NCBI GenBank assembly: GCA_944323685.1
Contig: CALUTJ010000007.1
Location: 1-64,000 of the forward strand
Origin: Candidatus Gastranaerophilales bacterium
Lineage (GTDB): Bacteria; Cyanobacteriota; Vampirovibrionia; Gastranaerophilales; Gastranaerophilaceae
Reading direction: 5' to 3'
DNA length: 64,000 bases
The notes under the pieces are model-generated. The model was not told where the DNA came from and ran no database searches. It saw only the letters and a list, made by a program, of their open reading frames with translations. Below, in pieces: positions 43,601 through 52,219 of the stretch. The translations under genes and the position numbers were made by a program. Position 1 is the stretch's first letter; each line of letters begins with the position of its first letter.

Positions 43601-44628
43601 TGTGTGGTCATTGCCCAGCCGTAGCATTTGCGGCATACGCCGTATTCCAGCGCACATGTCAGAGCGGAACGGACTTTAAGAGCGTGAAGGTCAAGAGAAT
43701 CAATTTTTTTAATGTCTTCTCTGTCAACGGTTGTACCTGCTTTAACAAGCACATTTCCGTCTGCATCTTTAATATCTTCAGCAATTGTTCTGCCCAAAAG
43801 TCTTTCTTTTAAAGGAACAACGATTTTGTCGCCGTCTTTAATATCTGTCATTGTAATGAATTTTGTTGTATGACAGTCATCTTCTCTTATGATTACATCC
43901 TGCGCAACATCAACCAGACGTCTTGTCAAATAACCGGAGTCAGCTGTTTTCAACGCCGTGTCTACAAGACCTTTACGTGCACCGTATGAGGAGATGATGT
44001 ATTCGGTAACTGACAAGCCTTCTTTAAAGTTTGATTTAATAGGCAAGTCGATGATTTGTCCCTGTGCGTCAGCCATCAAGCCACGCATACCAACAAGCTG
44101 TGATACCTGTGATAAGTTACCTCTCGCACCTGAGAAAGCCATCATATAAACCGGATTTAATCTGTCAAAGTTTTCTACTACCTGTTCTGTCAATTTGGCT
44201 GTTGTTTCAGACCAGGTGTCGATAACTTTTGTATATCTTTCTACTTCTGTAATTTCACCTTTTAAGTAGCGGTTTGTTGATTTTTCAATTTCTTTTTCAG
44301 CTTCTGCAAGCATTTCTTTTTTAACGGGAGGAACGCTCAAGTCGCTGATAGAAATTGTTGTACCTGAAATAGTAGCATATTTATAACCAAGGTTCTTTAA
44401 GCTGTTAGCAAGGCTGGCAGCTTTAGATCCGCCGTACTCGAGGTAAACCTGAGCAAGAAGGTTATTCAATGCTTTTTTGTTCATTACCTGGTTAATGAAC
44501 TCCATTGTTTTCTTGTTATGTTTGTGAATTAATGTATCCATTTGTTTTTTTCTTCCCTTAGTTTTGTTTGTACTTCTGAGGTTTTTAGTATTTTTAAATT
44601 TTAGATTATCGGCGTTCACGGAAAGCAT
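40699..44628 (-). CDS. rpoC2: RNA polymerase beta' subunit, C-terminal half (RpoC2) with SI3 insert
   Basis: This is the C-terminal part of beta' as a separate gene, as in Cyanobacteria and plastids. It begins where intact beta' continues after GR-I-I-F-N: FINQVMNKKALNNLLAQVYL, then YATISGTTISISDL. The first half of the trigger loop is GEPGTQLTMRTFHTGG (about residue 360) and the second half GLPRVEELLEGRKP (about 1034). Between them lie about 640 residues of beta-barrel-like repeats (SI3), the cyanobacterial hallmark. ATG 44541 is an alternative start; ATG 44628 sits only two bases after GGAGG. It is the third gene of the rpoB-rpoC1-rpoC2 operon. Confidence 0.97.
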   Translation of the reverse strand: MLSVNADNLKFKNTKNLRSTNKTKGRKKQMDTLIHKHNKKTMEFINQVMNKKALNNLLAQVYLEYGGSKAASLANSLKNLGYKYATISGTTISISDLSVPPVKKEMLAEAEKEIEKSTNRYLKGEITEVERYTKVIDTWSETTAKLTEQVVENFDRLNPVYMMAFSGARGNLSQVSQLVGMRGLMADAQGQIIDLPIKSNFKEGLSVTEYIISSYGARKGLVDTALKTADSGYLTRRLVDVAQDVIIREDDCHTTKFITMTDIKDGDKIVVPLKERLLGRTIAEDIKDADGNVLVKAGTTVDREDIKKIDSLDLHALKVRSALTCALEYGVCRKCYGWAMTTQKMVDVGEAIGIIAAQSIGEPGTQLTMRTFHTGGVFKGSGAMKHINAEIDGEVVSKLRTKEMRTRHGDIVQVNIQEGDLEVKGAKLSRKYHIPTGAKMFVANGMTIKKGDMIAEFEPASSGDGSRLTEKATKDINSDLSGEVFFEDFVADEKKDRQGNVSRTANKNGIVWVLGGDVYNLPGGSKILVKDGQKVKTGEKLAETHISSEHGGEVRVGDNLVVEEVKFDGKKIKKIVQGKELTIVIASIAPSNATFETTKKEQFWTVDSTGEKYIVKSPADTSVENGMIIAELLDDEYAVNSSGEIRYQGIEVDENQIITKPGSVIFIPEEVHQISKDVTLKMVENNTFVTAGTEVVKDLYTHIDGIVEIKEFNDIIHEVVVRPGEIYTLESIGDLKVEEGEVVEAGTVIAGKIKAKQTSIVTILESEDDNLEIDDLDEEIDVTSLDEENITNKPIQILVRPVQQFEIKPKSVSIEFESTDEAISIVPVTQLQYKDGARVRNLDGSTLTRTSLVLQMQGYLSHLKGMVEMTKDNALKVVVLETLIVRREVEGTNKASLQTELLVEDGQTIAPKEPVAKTQVLAVNDGVASIKSDREDLRRLLLISDNVEQTVKLKTKPVVKEGDFVRRDGVISESGETTPTSGRVVEVGKDSVKIRIGRPYLISPGTMLQVDSGSLVLRGDMLANLVFERQKTGDIVQGLPRVEELLEGRKPKDSAILAEFDAVAEIEIEDDVPRLYLNSENGRTEIKYPIDSNIIVQDKQQIHVGQPLTSGPLNPHDVIRLNGIEAAQQYLVDEVQRVYRSQGVEIADKHVEIIVRQMTKKVKVVDSGDTKLLPGELVEIQSLEIENQAVEEAGGQPATYEPVLLGITKASLNTESFISAASFQETTRILTEAAVDGKKDLLRGLKENVIIGRLIPAGTGYYHLTHASEEKDKEAQRRAAQKNNARKPSAILEEIEGMFGAPDFTVGDE

Positions 44629-44678
44629 AACCTCCGCTCACATAGGCATTTCCTTTCGGGCAGCCCATCCGAAATCAG

Positions 44679-46397
44679 CTATGACGAAAGTGACTTTCTT
44701 ACGGTTTCGTTGAAGATGATTCTTCCTACCGTAGTTTCTATTCTTTCGCCTTTTTCATCTCTTACGACAATTTTGTCGTGAAGGTCGATGACTTTAGCTT
44801 CCAGAGCGGAAATTGCATCGTCAAAGCTGTAGAAGTAGCCTTTGATGTCGTCTTGTCCATCGTGGTTTTTCAAAATAGTCAGATAGTACATACCCAGTAC
44901 CATGTCCTGTGTAGGAGTGATAATAGGTTTACCTGTAGCCGGTGCAAGTATGTTGTTTGTAGCGAGCATTAACATTCTTGCTTCGGTTTGTGCCTCAATT
45001 GACAACGGAACGTGAACAGCCATCTGGTCACCGTCGAAGTCAGCGTTGAATGCCGTACATACAAGCGGATGAAGCTGAATAGCGCGGCCTTCAACCAGTT
45101 TTGGTTCGAATGCCTGAATACCGAGTCTGTGAAGAGTCGGGGCACGGTTCAATAATACAGGGTGTCCGTCGATTACTTCTTCTAAGATATCCCAAACTAC
45201 GGGTTCAGAACGTTCGATTTTCTTTTTAGCAGATTTGATATTTTGTACCAAACCGCGTTCGATTAATTTATTAACAACGAAAGGTTTAAACAGTTCGATA
45301 GCCATTTCTTTAGGCAAACCGCACTGGTTGAGGTGCAGGCTCGGGCCTACAACGATAACTGAACGTCCTGAGTAGTCAACACGTTTACCCAGCAGGTTCT
45401 GTCTGAAACGACCCTGTTTACCTTCGATAATATTTGATAATGATTTTAACGGTCTGTTGTTAGGACCTACAACCGTTCTGCCTCTTCTGCCGTTATCGAT
45501 AAGAGCGTCAACAGCCTCTTGAAGCATACGTTTTTCGTTTCTTACTATGATTTCAGGTGCACCCATCTCAAGCAATCTCAACAAACGGTTATTTCTGTTG
45601 ATAACACGTCTGTAAAGGTCGTTTAAGTCTGATGTTGCAAAACGTCCGCCGTCTAACTGTACCATCGGTCTTAAGTCAGGCGGTGTAACAGGCAGAACAT
45701 CCATAATCATCCATGTAGGTTCTGTGTTAGAAGCAATCAAAGATTCGATAAGTCTTAATCTCTTGATTAATTTTGCTCTTTTTTGAACAGAACCGCCTGC
45801 TTGAGCAAGCTCGCTTCTGATTTCTTCAACAAGCTCAGTCATATTGATTTCGCCGAGAAGTTCTTTAATAGCTTCTGCGCCGATACCTACTTTCAAAGCA
45901 GATTCTTCGTTTTCCATAAGGAAATCTTCGTACTCTTCTTCTGATAACAACTGATATTTTTTGAAGTCAGAATCAGCAGGGTCAATTACAACATAGTTGT
46001 TAAAATATATAACCTGTTCAAGATCTTTTAAAGACATATCCAAAAGCAAGCCCAGATATGAAGGAATACCTTTCAAAAACCAGATATGAGAAACTGGAGC
46101 AGCCAGTTTTATGTGACCCATTCTGTGTCTTCTTACTTTTGAATCGGTAACTTCAACGCCGCAGCGTTCGCAGATGATACCTTTGTGTCTTACTCTTTTA
46201 TATTTACCGCAGAAACATTCCCAGTCCTTTGTTGGCCCGAAGATACGTTCGCAGAACAAACCGTCTCTTTCAGGCTTTAAGGTTCTGTAGTTGATTGTTT
46301 CCGGCTTTGTAACTTCGCCGTATGACCATTTCAGTATACGTTCCGGAGAAGCGATACTGATTCGTATATAGTCAAAATAATCTATACTTGTAGACAA
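44679..46397 (-). CDS. rpoC1: RNA polymerase gamma subunit (RpoC1)
   Basis: This 572-residue N-terminal part of beta' is encoded as a separate gene, a trait of the cyanobacterial lineage. The zinc ribbon [19 protein letters not shown] (about 62-80), the bridge/lid region [16 protein letters not shown], the rudder [20 protein letters not shown] and the catalytic [10 protein letters not shown] (three Asp chelating Mg) are all intact. It ends in the beta' segment [11 protein letters not shown], so the break point is after the pore entrance. It is about 50 residues shorter than typical cyanobacterial RpoC1. It lies 38 bp after rpoB and 50 bp before rpoC2. Confidence 0.98.
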   Translation of the reverse strand: MSTSIDYFDYIRISIASPERILKWSYGEVTKPETINYRTLKPERDGLFCERIFGPTKDWECFCGKYKRVRHKGIICERCGVEVTDSKVRRHRMGHIKLAAPVSHIWFLKGIPSYLGLLLDMSLKDLEQVIYFNNYVVIDPADSDFKKYQLLSEEEYEDFLMENEESALKVGIGAEAIKELLGEINMTELVEEIRSELAQAGGSVQKRAKLIKRLRLIESLIASNTEPTWMIMDVLPVTPPDLRPMVQLDGGRFATSDLNDLYRRVINRNNRLLRLLEMGAPEIIVRNEKRMLQEAVDALIDNGRRGRTVVGPNNRPLKSLSNIIEGKQGRFRQNLLGKRVDYSGRSVIVVGPSLHLNQCGLPKEMAIELFKPFVVNKLIERGLVQNIKSAKKKIERSEPVVWDILEEVIDGHPVLLNRAPTLHRLGIQAFEPKLVEGRAIQLHPLVCTAFNADFDGDQMAVHVPLSIEAQTEARMLMLATNNILAPATGKPIITPTQDMVLGMYYLTILKNHDGQDDIKGYFYSFDDAISALEAKVIDLHDKIVVRDEKGERIETTVGRIIFNETVRKSLSS

Positions 46398-46435
46398 TTT
46401 ATTATCTCCTTTAATTATTACTTCTTAAGGTGGTA

Positions 46436-49400
46436 TTACTCTTTAAATGATGTAGGTGTTTCAAAGAAGTTGATATTCAACAGCTCTGAATCTATATCCG
46501 ACAGAGTTCTCTTAGCGGAGGATTTTCTCAAATCATCCGTGTCGGACATAAGGTCAACTTCTTCACCGCCTTTTTTAGCAACAGTGATATCCAAACCGAT
46601 AGATTGAAGTTCTCTGACGAGTACTTTAAACGATTCGGGGATACCCGGTCTCGGGATATTGTCGCCCTTAACGATTGCTTCGTATGCTCTTGAACGTCCG
46701 TTAACATCATCGGATTTGATAGTTAACATTTCTTGCAGAGTATAAGCAGCACCGTAAGCTTCCAATGCCCAAACCTCCATCTCACCGAATCTCTGGCCGC
46801 CGAATTGAGCCTTACCGCCTAACGGCTGTTGAGTAACGAGTGAATACGGGCCTGTGCTTCTTGCGTGAATTTTGTCATCTACAAGGTGAACAAGTTTCAA
46901 TATGTATGTCAAACCAACTGCAACAGGTCTGTCAAACGGTTCACCGGTTCTTCCGTCGATAAGTCTAACCTTACCGTCTTCACCGACCCAGTCAACGCCT
47001 GTAGCTTTAATACCTTTGAGAAGTTCTTCTCTGGTAACTTTTTCTGACATACCGTCACCGTACATCTCATCGAATGACGGTGCTTCGTAGTGTTGTTTGT
47101 TCAAGTATGCAGCCATACCTAAGAGGTTTTCATAAGTCTGGCCTACGTTCATACGGGAAGGTACACCAAGAGGGTTCAATACAACGTCAACCGGTGTTCC
47201 GTCAGGCAGGAACGGCATATCTTCTTTAGGAAGAATTCTTGAAACAATACCTTTGTTTCCGTGACGGCCTGAAAGTTTGTCGCCCACAGAAACTTTACGT
47301 TTTTGAGCGATGTAAACTCTGATAACTGTGTTAGCTCCAGGAGGCAGTTCGTCGCCTTTTTCACGGTCGAAAACTTTAACGTCGACAACGCGTCCGCCTT
47401 CGCCGTGAGGAACTCTCAGTGAGTTATCTTTTACATCTCTTGCTTTTTCAGCAAAGATTGCTCTTAACAGTTTTTCTTCCGGCGGGTGTTCTGATTCACC
47501 TTTCGGTGTAACTTTACCTACCAGAATATCGTCAGCGTAAACTCTTGCACCGATTCTTACGATACCTCTTTCGTCCAAGTGACGTAAAGATTCTTCGGAA
47601 ACGTTCGGAACTTCTCTTGTGATTTCTTCCGGTCCGAGTTTAGTTTGACGTGCGTCTATTTCTAATTTTTCGATGTGTACTGATGTAAAGATATCGTCGT
47701 AAACGCATCTTTCGGAAAGCAGGATAGCATCTTCGTAGTTATAGCCTTCCCACGGCATATAAGCAAGAAGAACGTTTTTGCCTAATGAAAGTTCGCCCAT
47801 GTTTGTAGAAGCGCCGTCTGCGATTACATCACCCGCTTTAACCTCGTCACCGTCACGTACGATAGGTTTCTGGTTAATGCAGGTATCCTGGTTGCTTCTT
47901 ACATATTTCATCAACTGATATCTGTGGAGTTTGTTTGCTTTGTCTCTGATGTAGATTTCTTCGCCCACAACTTTTTCAACAGTACCGTCAACATCTGAAA
48001 CAACAACCATGCCGGAGTCTTTAGCAGCTCTCTTTTCAAGACCTGTACCAACAACAGGACGGTCTGTAATAAGAAGAGGTACTGACTGACGCTGCATGTT
48101 AGAACCCATCAAAGCACGGTTTGCGTCATCGTGTTCGATAAACGGAATCAAAGAAGTAGCAACAGAGAAAATCTGAATCGGAGAAACACCGATGTAGTCA
48201 ACTCTGTTTGCTTCTGACATAGCAAATTCTGATCTGTAACGTACAGGTACGTACGGATATTTGATACTCTTGTCAGGATTCAACTCGAGGTCGGCAGGTG
48301 CAATACGCAGGTTATCTTCTTCGTCTGCTGTCAGGTAGTGAACTTCGTCAGTTACAACACCGTCTTTAACAGCAAAGAACGGAGATTCGATAAAGCCGTA
48401 ATCGTTAACTTTTGCGTGAGTAGCAAGAGAACCGATAAGACCTGCGTTCGGACCTTCAGGAGTTTCAACCGGACAAATACGTCCGTAGTGTGAAGGGTGA
48501 ATGTCACGAACAGCAAACCCTGCTCTTTCTCTGACCAAACCGCCGGGGCCTAAAGCTGAAATACGTCTTTTGTGAGTCAACTCTGCTAGCGGGTTAATCT
48601 GGTCCATGAACTGTGACAACTGAGATGAACCAAAGAACTCTTTTAATGAAGCAACTAACGGTTTAGTGTTCAACAAGTTCAAAGGTGTCAGTGTGTCGGA
48701 ATCCTGAAGAGTCATTCTTTCTTTAACAATTCTTTCAATTCTTGAAAGACCGACTCTGAACTGGTTTTGAAGCAATTCGCCAACTGAGCGGATTCTTCTG
48801 TTTCCGAGGTGGTCGATATCATCAATAGAACCTTCATCATAAGTTAAGTTGATTAAGTATTCGATTGATGCAACCAAATCCTGAATAGTAATTGTTCTTT
48901 GAGTTTCAGGAAGGTTCAAACCTAATTTTTTGTTTAATTTATAACGTCCCACACGACCGATATCGTATTTCTTTTCGTCAAAGAAACGTGCTTCCAAGAT
49001 AGAACGTCCGCCCGCAGCAGAAGCAGGGTCGCCGGGTCTTAATTTTTTGTAGATTTCGATTAATGCGTCATCAGTAGTTTCCGTTGTGTCTTTATCAAGA
49101 GTCTTTTTCAAAAACTCTGCGTGAGTAAAGAGGTTTTCCATTTCAGAAACAGTGATACCCAATGCTTTAAGCAATGTAGTCGCAAGAATTTTTCTGTTTT
49201 TATCAATCTTAACGTAAATTACATCGTTAGCATCGGTTTCGATTTTTAACCATGCACCTCTGTTAGGGATAAGAGTTGCGTTATATAAACGTTTACCGGT
49301 CGGAGAAATTTCACGTTTGAAATATACACCCGGTGAACGAACAATTTGTGAAACGATTACACGTTCGGCACCGTTAACAATAAAGGTACCTTTGTCGGTC

Positions 49401-49750
49401 ATTGTAGGAATATCGCCTATGTAAACTTCCTGTTCTTTGATTTCACCGGTATCACGGTTAACCAATCTGACCATAACACGCAATTGTTTAGCATAAGTAG
49501 CATCGTGGATGCGGGCTTCTTCAATTGTGTATTTAGGATTGTCGAAGGTGTAGTTAGGAAGGAAGTGCAATTCCAAACGACCTGTATAGTCTTTAATAGG
49601 AGAGAATGAAAGTAATTCTTCCTTTAAGCCTTCTTTTAGGAACCATTCAAAAGAATTCTTTTGAACTTCAATTAAGTCAGGTAAATCATCCAATCTGGTA
49701 TTAGGGATACCCATTGGTGTTACTCTGGTTGCTAGTTGTTTTGTCGACAT
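46436..49750 (-). CDS. rpoB: RNA polymerase beta subunit
   Basis: The 1104-residue RpoB is close to the cyanobacterial length and much shorter than E. coli (1342), lacking the large insertions. Recognisable stretches include the rifampicin region [20 protein letters not shown] and [45 protein letters not shown], and the C-terminal [20 protein letters not shown]. It is the first gene of rpoB-rpoC1-rpoC2. There is no rplJL upstream; instead a 340-bp leader with a possible 16-codon uORF precedes it. Confidence 0.98.
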   Translation of the reverse strand: MSTKQLATRVTPMGIPNTRLDDLPDLIEVQKNSFEWFLKEGLKEELLSFSPIKDYTGRLELHFLPNYTFDNPKYTIEEARIHDATYAKQLRVMVRLVNRDTGEIKEQEVYIGDIPTMTDKGTFIVNGAERVIVSQIVRSPGVYFKREISPTGKRLYNATLIPNRGAWLKIETDANDVIYVKIDKNRKILATTLLKALGITVSEMENLFTHAEFLKKTLDKDTTETTDDALIEIYKKLRPGDPASAAGGRSILEARFFDEKKYDIGRVGRYKLNKKLGLNLPETQRTITIQDLVASIEYLINLTYDEGSIDDIDHLGNRRIRSVGELLQNQFRVGLSRIERIVKERMTLQDSDTLTPLNLLNTKPLVASLKEFFGSSQLSQFMDQINPLAELTHKRRISALGPGGLVRERAGFAVRDIHPSHYGRICPVETPEGPNAGLIGSLATHAKVNDYGFIESPFFAVKDGVVTDEVHYLTADEEDNLRIAPADLELNPDKSIKYPYVPVRYRSEFAMSEANRVDYIGVSPIQIFSVATSLIPFIEHDDANRALMGSNMQRQSVPLLITDRPVVGTGLEKRAAKDSGMVVVSDVDGTVEKVVGEEIYIRDKANKLHRYQLMKYVRSNQDTCINQKPIVRDGDEVKAGDVIADGASTNMGELSLGKNVLLAYMPWEGYNYEDAILLSERCVYDDIFTSVHIEKLEIDARQTKLGPEEITREVPNVSEESLRHLDERGIVRIGARVYADDILVGKVTPKGESEHPPEEKLLRAIFAEKARDVKDNSLRVPHGEGGRVVDVKVFDREKGDELPPGANTVIRVYIAQKRKVSVGDKLSGRHGNKGIVSRILPKEDMPFLPDGTPVDVVLNPLGVPSRMNVGQTYENLLGMAAYLNKQHYEAPSFDEMYGDGMSEKVTREELLKGIKATGVDWVGEDGKVRLIDGRTGEPFDRPVAVGLTYILKLVHLVDDKIHARSTGPYSLVTQQPLGGKAQFGGQRFGEMEVWALEAYGAAYTLQEMLTIKSDDVNGRSRAYEAIVKGDNIPRPGIPESFKVLVRELQSIGLDITVAKKGGEEVDLMSDTDDLRKSSAKRTLSDIDSELLNINFFETPTSFKE

Positions 49751-49781
49751 TTATTTACCTCGCTAAATGTGGCTTACTACA

Positions 49782-49832
49782 TTAAATTTTGTAAACTGTT
49801 ATTAAATTTTCGGACATAGACTCCGTACGCAT
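49782..49832 (-). CDS. Possible 16-residue leader peptide upstream of rpoB
   Basis: ATG 49832 to TAA 49782 encodes MRTESMSENLITVYKI. GGGGAG sits 4 bases before the ATG, a strong though slightly close Shine-Dalgarno. It ends 31 bp before rpoB. A translated uORF here could tune polymerase expression, but a chance frame of this length is also plausible. Confidence 0.3.
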   Translation of the reverse strand: MRTESMSENLITVYKI

Positions 49833-50108
49833 AACGCTCCCCGGACTCTAATGATATATGAATTTGTAATTACAAGTTATAGTTTTACTCATATCTAACC
49901 ATTATATAATCTTATTTGCTAAAACATGCCCGTCAAGAAAAACACCGAGTTTTGACAGATTTTGTGAAACATTTATTAATATAAATTTACAAAAATGTTA
50001 CATTCCGGTTGTATTGCTTATGGCTCTAAGTGAAATCTGTCAAGTGTACTCCTCGAGATAAATTGTGTTAACGGTTTGGCATAGAATCGTATACCATTTT
50101 GCAAGGGC

Positions 50109-50137
50109 TTCCATTTGCTACAAAAATAGTATATAAT
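50109..50137 (+). promoter_or_regulatory. Candidate promoter of the 50192 gene
   Basis: TTCCAT (50109-50114), 17-base spacer, TATAAT (50132-50137). Confidence 0.45.
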
Positions 50138-50191
50138 GTAGTTAGAAGAATATACTTCAAGTGTGTTACTAAAAAAGAAAATGAGAAAAAG

Positions 50192-50455
50192 ATGTCCTTT
50201 GGTATCAACGGCCCGAACCCTATACACGGAATACAGGAAGCCCAGAGCATGCGTAACAATGGCGGCGGGGGCAATTTAGGGTATTTTCAGCGCCGGAACA
50301 AAAAAGGCAAACCAAAAGAAGACGAGGTTGATGTTTTTCAATCAAGTGATGAAGGTGATGTCTTTGTACCTGAAGAAGCACTTGAAGAAGATAATATTTT
50401 AAAAAAGGCATCGGATTTTATCAAGCAGTTTAAAAAACCGAGAAGGTCATTGTAA
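50192..50455 (+). CDS. Small hypothetical protein (87 aa)
   Basis: The frame opens at 50099, but the upstream part overlaps the promoter. ATG 50192 (GAGAAAAAG just upstream) gives 87 residues starting MSFGINGPNPIHG. The N-terminus is Gly/Asn/Pro-rich, including GGGG, followed by a basic patch (QRRNKKGKPKE), an acidic middle and a short helical basic end (FIKQFKKPRRSL). No domain, signal or membrane segment is seen. It diverges from rpoB and is convergent with the DUF1796 gene, whose stop is 2 bp away. Its composition fits the leader-type proteins described elsewhere here. Confidence 0.6.
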   Translation: MSFGINGPNPIHGIQEAQSMRNNGGGGNLGYFQRRNKKGKPKEDEVDVFQSSDEGDVFVPEEALEEDNILKKASDFIKQFKKPRRSL

Positions 50456-50456
50456 C

Positions 50457-51170
50457 CTATCCGTTGTATATTGTATCAATACAGCTTTTTATGAGCGGTT
50501 TAACCTCCGGCAGGCTGTCGGTTTCTTTAGTCCACCACTGTGTCCATTTTGTGTCATAGGGTGAAATATGTTCATAGTAATATGCATTTTTGGCAACTTT
50601 TATCAACTGCCTTTTTGAGGGTGTTTTTTGGGGGATTAAATTAACAATTTTATAAGTATATTTGTATTTGCAGTATCGTTTTAGAGAATTATTGGTTTTT
50701 TCGATATCAGAAAATAACTTATCATTACTTTCTGCATTAAATAAAACTTGAACAAACAGAATATTTTTTTGTGTGTTTGTTATATGTCTGAAATTTTTAA
50801 TCCTTTGTTTGTATCTTTTTATAAAATCTTCTTTGTTTAAATCATCGTGAATATAAAAAATTTTGTATTTCGTATTTTTCCAGCATTTTCTTTCTGCGTC
50901 ATATTGGATATCTTCAAAATAGTCAGCAAAGTCGTTTTCTAGAATTTTTGCAACAGACTCTAATGGAGTAGTACACAAATCAAACGGGCAGCTTAACTCG
51001 CCATCGCGTTTTGAAGGCTTGATTTTGAACTGGTTCATCTTCATTCTTGGAAAACAGTTTGTTCCGAGGCTTATGAATTTATTAAGGAGCTTTAGTCTGT
51101 GGCTGATTTTTACACCAAACAAAATAAACTCAAAATAGTTGTATTTCTTTTTTAATTTAAATATTTTCAT
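50457..51170 (-). CDS. DUF1796 putative papain-like cysteine peptidase
   Basis: This 237-residue protein has SLGTNCFPR (about 32-40) followed by GELSCPFDLCTTPLESVAKI, the conserved start of DUF1796, in which the Cys is the proposed nucleophile. The first 28 residues (KIFKLKKKYNYFEFILFGVK) form the short leader often seen on glycan- and capsule-associated proteins. Later WWTKETDSLPEV and a basic C-terminus complete it. Family members often lie near polysaccharide genes, but here the neighbours are regulators and small proteins. Catalysis is inferred from family. Confidence 0.72.
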   Translation of the reverse strand: MKIFKLKKKYNYFEFILFGVKISHRLKLLNKFISLGTNCFPRMKMNQFKIKPSKRDGELSCPFDLCTTPLESVAKILENDFADYFEDIQYDAERKCWKNTKYKIFYIHDDLNKEDFIKRYKQRIKNFRHITNTQKNILFVQVLFNAESNDKLFSDIEKTNNSLKRYCKYKYTYKIVNLIPQKTPSKRQLIKVAKNAYYYEHISPYDTKWTQWWTKETDSLPEVKPLIKSCIDTIYNG

Positions 51171-51319
51171 TTTAGTAAAATTAGCTAATATGTTTTTTGA
51201 AAAATAGTATTTAAGAATAATTTGCTGCGCTCAATGTTAGCGTTTTTTGCTAAAAATTGCAACAAAAAATAGTAAATAAGCAACTGCTATTTTTGAGTAA
51301 AAGACAATAAAATTTAAAA

Positions 51320-51661
51320 ATGACTACATTAAAGAAAAAACTCGGAGCAAGAATCCAGTATTTAAGAAAACAGCAAAAGCTTACGCAAGAAACGCTCGCA
51401 GAAAACATTGGTATGGATACTCCTAACCTTAGCAATATTGAATGCGGCAAACGTTTTATGACCGCAGAAACCCTTGAAAAGATTGCGCATGCTCTAAATA
51501 CAACGGAAAGAGAATTGTTTAATTTTAATTATAAAGAGCCTGAAAAATACATGCGTGCAGATATAGATGATTTATTGGATATGGCTGATTCCGAGGATTT
51601 GATATTTTTCAGTAATGTTTTAAAAAGCTATTATCAAAGAAAATCCAGATTTAAACAGTAA
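51320..51661 (+). CDS. XRE-family transcriptional regulator
   Basis: Residues 8-66 form a Cro/cI helix-turn-helix: GARIQYLRKQQKLTQETLAE then MDTPNLSNIECGKRFMTAET. A short acidic C-terminal helix (about 78-113) may mediate dimerisation. The partner gene or target is not evident; it stands alone with its own terminator. AATAAAATTTAAAA precedes the ATG with no clear Shine-Dalgarno. It has the usual size of a stand-alone repressor. Confidence 0.88.
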   Translation: MTTLKKKLGARIQYLRKQQKLTQETLAENIGMDTPNLSNIECGKRFMTAETLEKIAHALNTTERELFNFNYKEPEKYMRADIDDLLDMADSEDLIFFSNVLKSYYQRKSRFKQ

Positions 51662-51690
51662 AAAAGCCCTGATTTCCCAGAGCTTTTTAT
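51660..51690 (+). terminator. Weak terminator after the XRE regulator
   Basis: AAAAGC(C)CT pairs with AG(A)GCTTTT, followed by T-rich sequence. Confidence 0.55.
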
Positions 51691-51716
51691 ATGAATTATT
51701 TTATTTGTTATTCTAA

Positions 51717-51971
51717 CTAAGCATAGAGCAATTGTAATTTTGCTCCGGGTTCCGCATTATGAGGCTGTAGTTCTCCGGTTCCGTTATAAGCCGGTATGAA
51801 TCTTTTCATATCAGCCAGTTCTCTGTCAACAGCAGAACCTCCCGAGGTACCAAACGAACCGCCTGCTTTTTCGGTACCGCCAACGCCCTGTGTGCCTTGT
51901 CCGCCTACAGGAGCAATGTGCTGTACAGGCTGTTGAAAGAAATTAACTTTTGGATTAAATTCCAGGCTCAT
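51717..51971 (-). CDS. Small Gly/Gln-rich hypothetical protein (84 aa)
   Basis: AAAGGA lies 5-6 bases before the ATG. The N-terminus MSLEFNPKVNFFQQPVQ is Asn/Phe/Gln-rich, followed by a Gly-rich middle (about 23-48) and a short polar tail ending LQLLYA. There are no Cys, no signal peptide and no membrane segment. No family is recognised. It resembles the small leader-bearing hypotheticals of this window and may be a structural or secreted protein. It is monocistronic, with a 248-bp gap upstream. Confidence 0.65.
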   Translation of the reverse strand: MSLEFNPKVNFFQQPVQHIAPVGGQGTQGVGGTEKAGGSFGTSGGSAVDRELADMKRFIPAYNGTGELQPHNAEPGAKLQLLYA

Positions 51972-52097
51972 AGTTTTCCTTTAGTTACATAAACTCTATA
52001 CATATAAATAAAAACATCCGCATAAAAAAAATTGCCAGTTTTTTAACAAACTTTACAAAAGTTAATTGTAAACAGGAGAATATCAAAACGGGGATTA

Positions 52098-52175
52098 GAT
52101 ATTTTTGTGTTATAAGCCGTCAGGTTTGGGTCTTAAAAATATCCCGCGGCAGGTACTTTTAAGAACAGGCTTTTT
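52098..52175 (+). promoter_or_regulatory. Structured leader upstream of cysS
   Basis: GATATTTTT (52098-52106) pairs with AAAAATATC (52135-52143). AAGCC (52114-52118) can pair with GGCTT (52168-52172), which is followed by three more T. The two stems cross, so they exclude each other unless a pseudoknot forms. GCCG/CGGC offers a third short pairing. This is compatible with an attenuator, but no known family is recognised. Confidence 0.35.
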
Positions 52176-52219
52176 GTTGTAATATATGAGTTATTATTGA
52201 GCAAAATCAGGTTAGTTTT

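Larger units (their letters stand above)
49751..50191. other. rpoB leader and divergent promoter region
   Basis: The region contains a long rpoB leader with the 49782-49832 uORF and the palindrome TTGTAATTACAA (about 49865). A minus-strand TATAAT lies near 49905 and a TTGACG near 49936, but their spacing is too long for certainty. On the plus strand the promoter of the 50192 gene is at 50109-50137. Confidence 0.5.

Noticed and set aside
44629-44678. Frameshift or assembly error splitting rpoC
   Set aside because: The split point, the separate start with a nearby GGAGG and the SI3 insert match the normal cyanobacterial rpoC1/rpoC2 arrangement.
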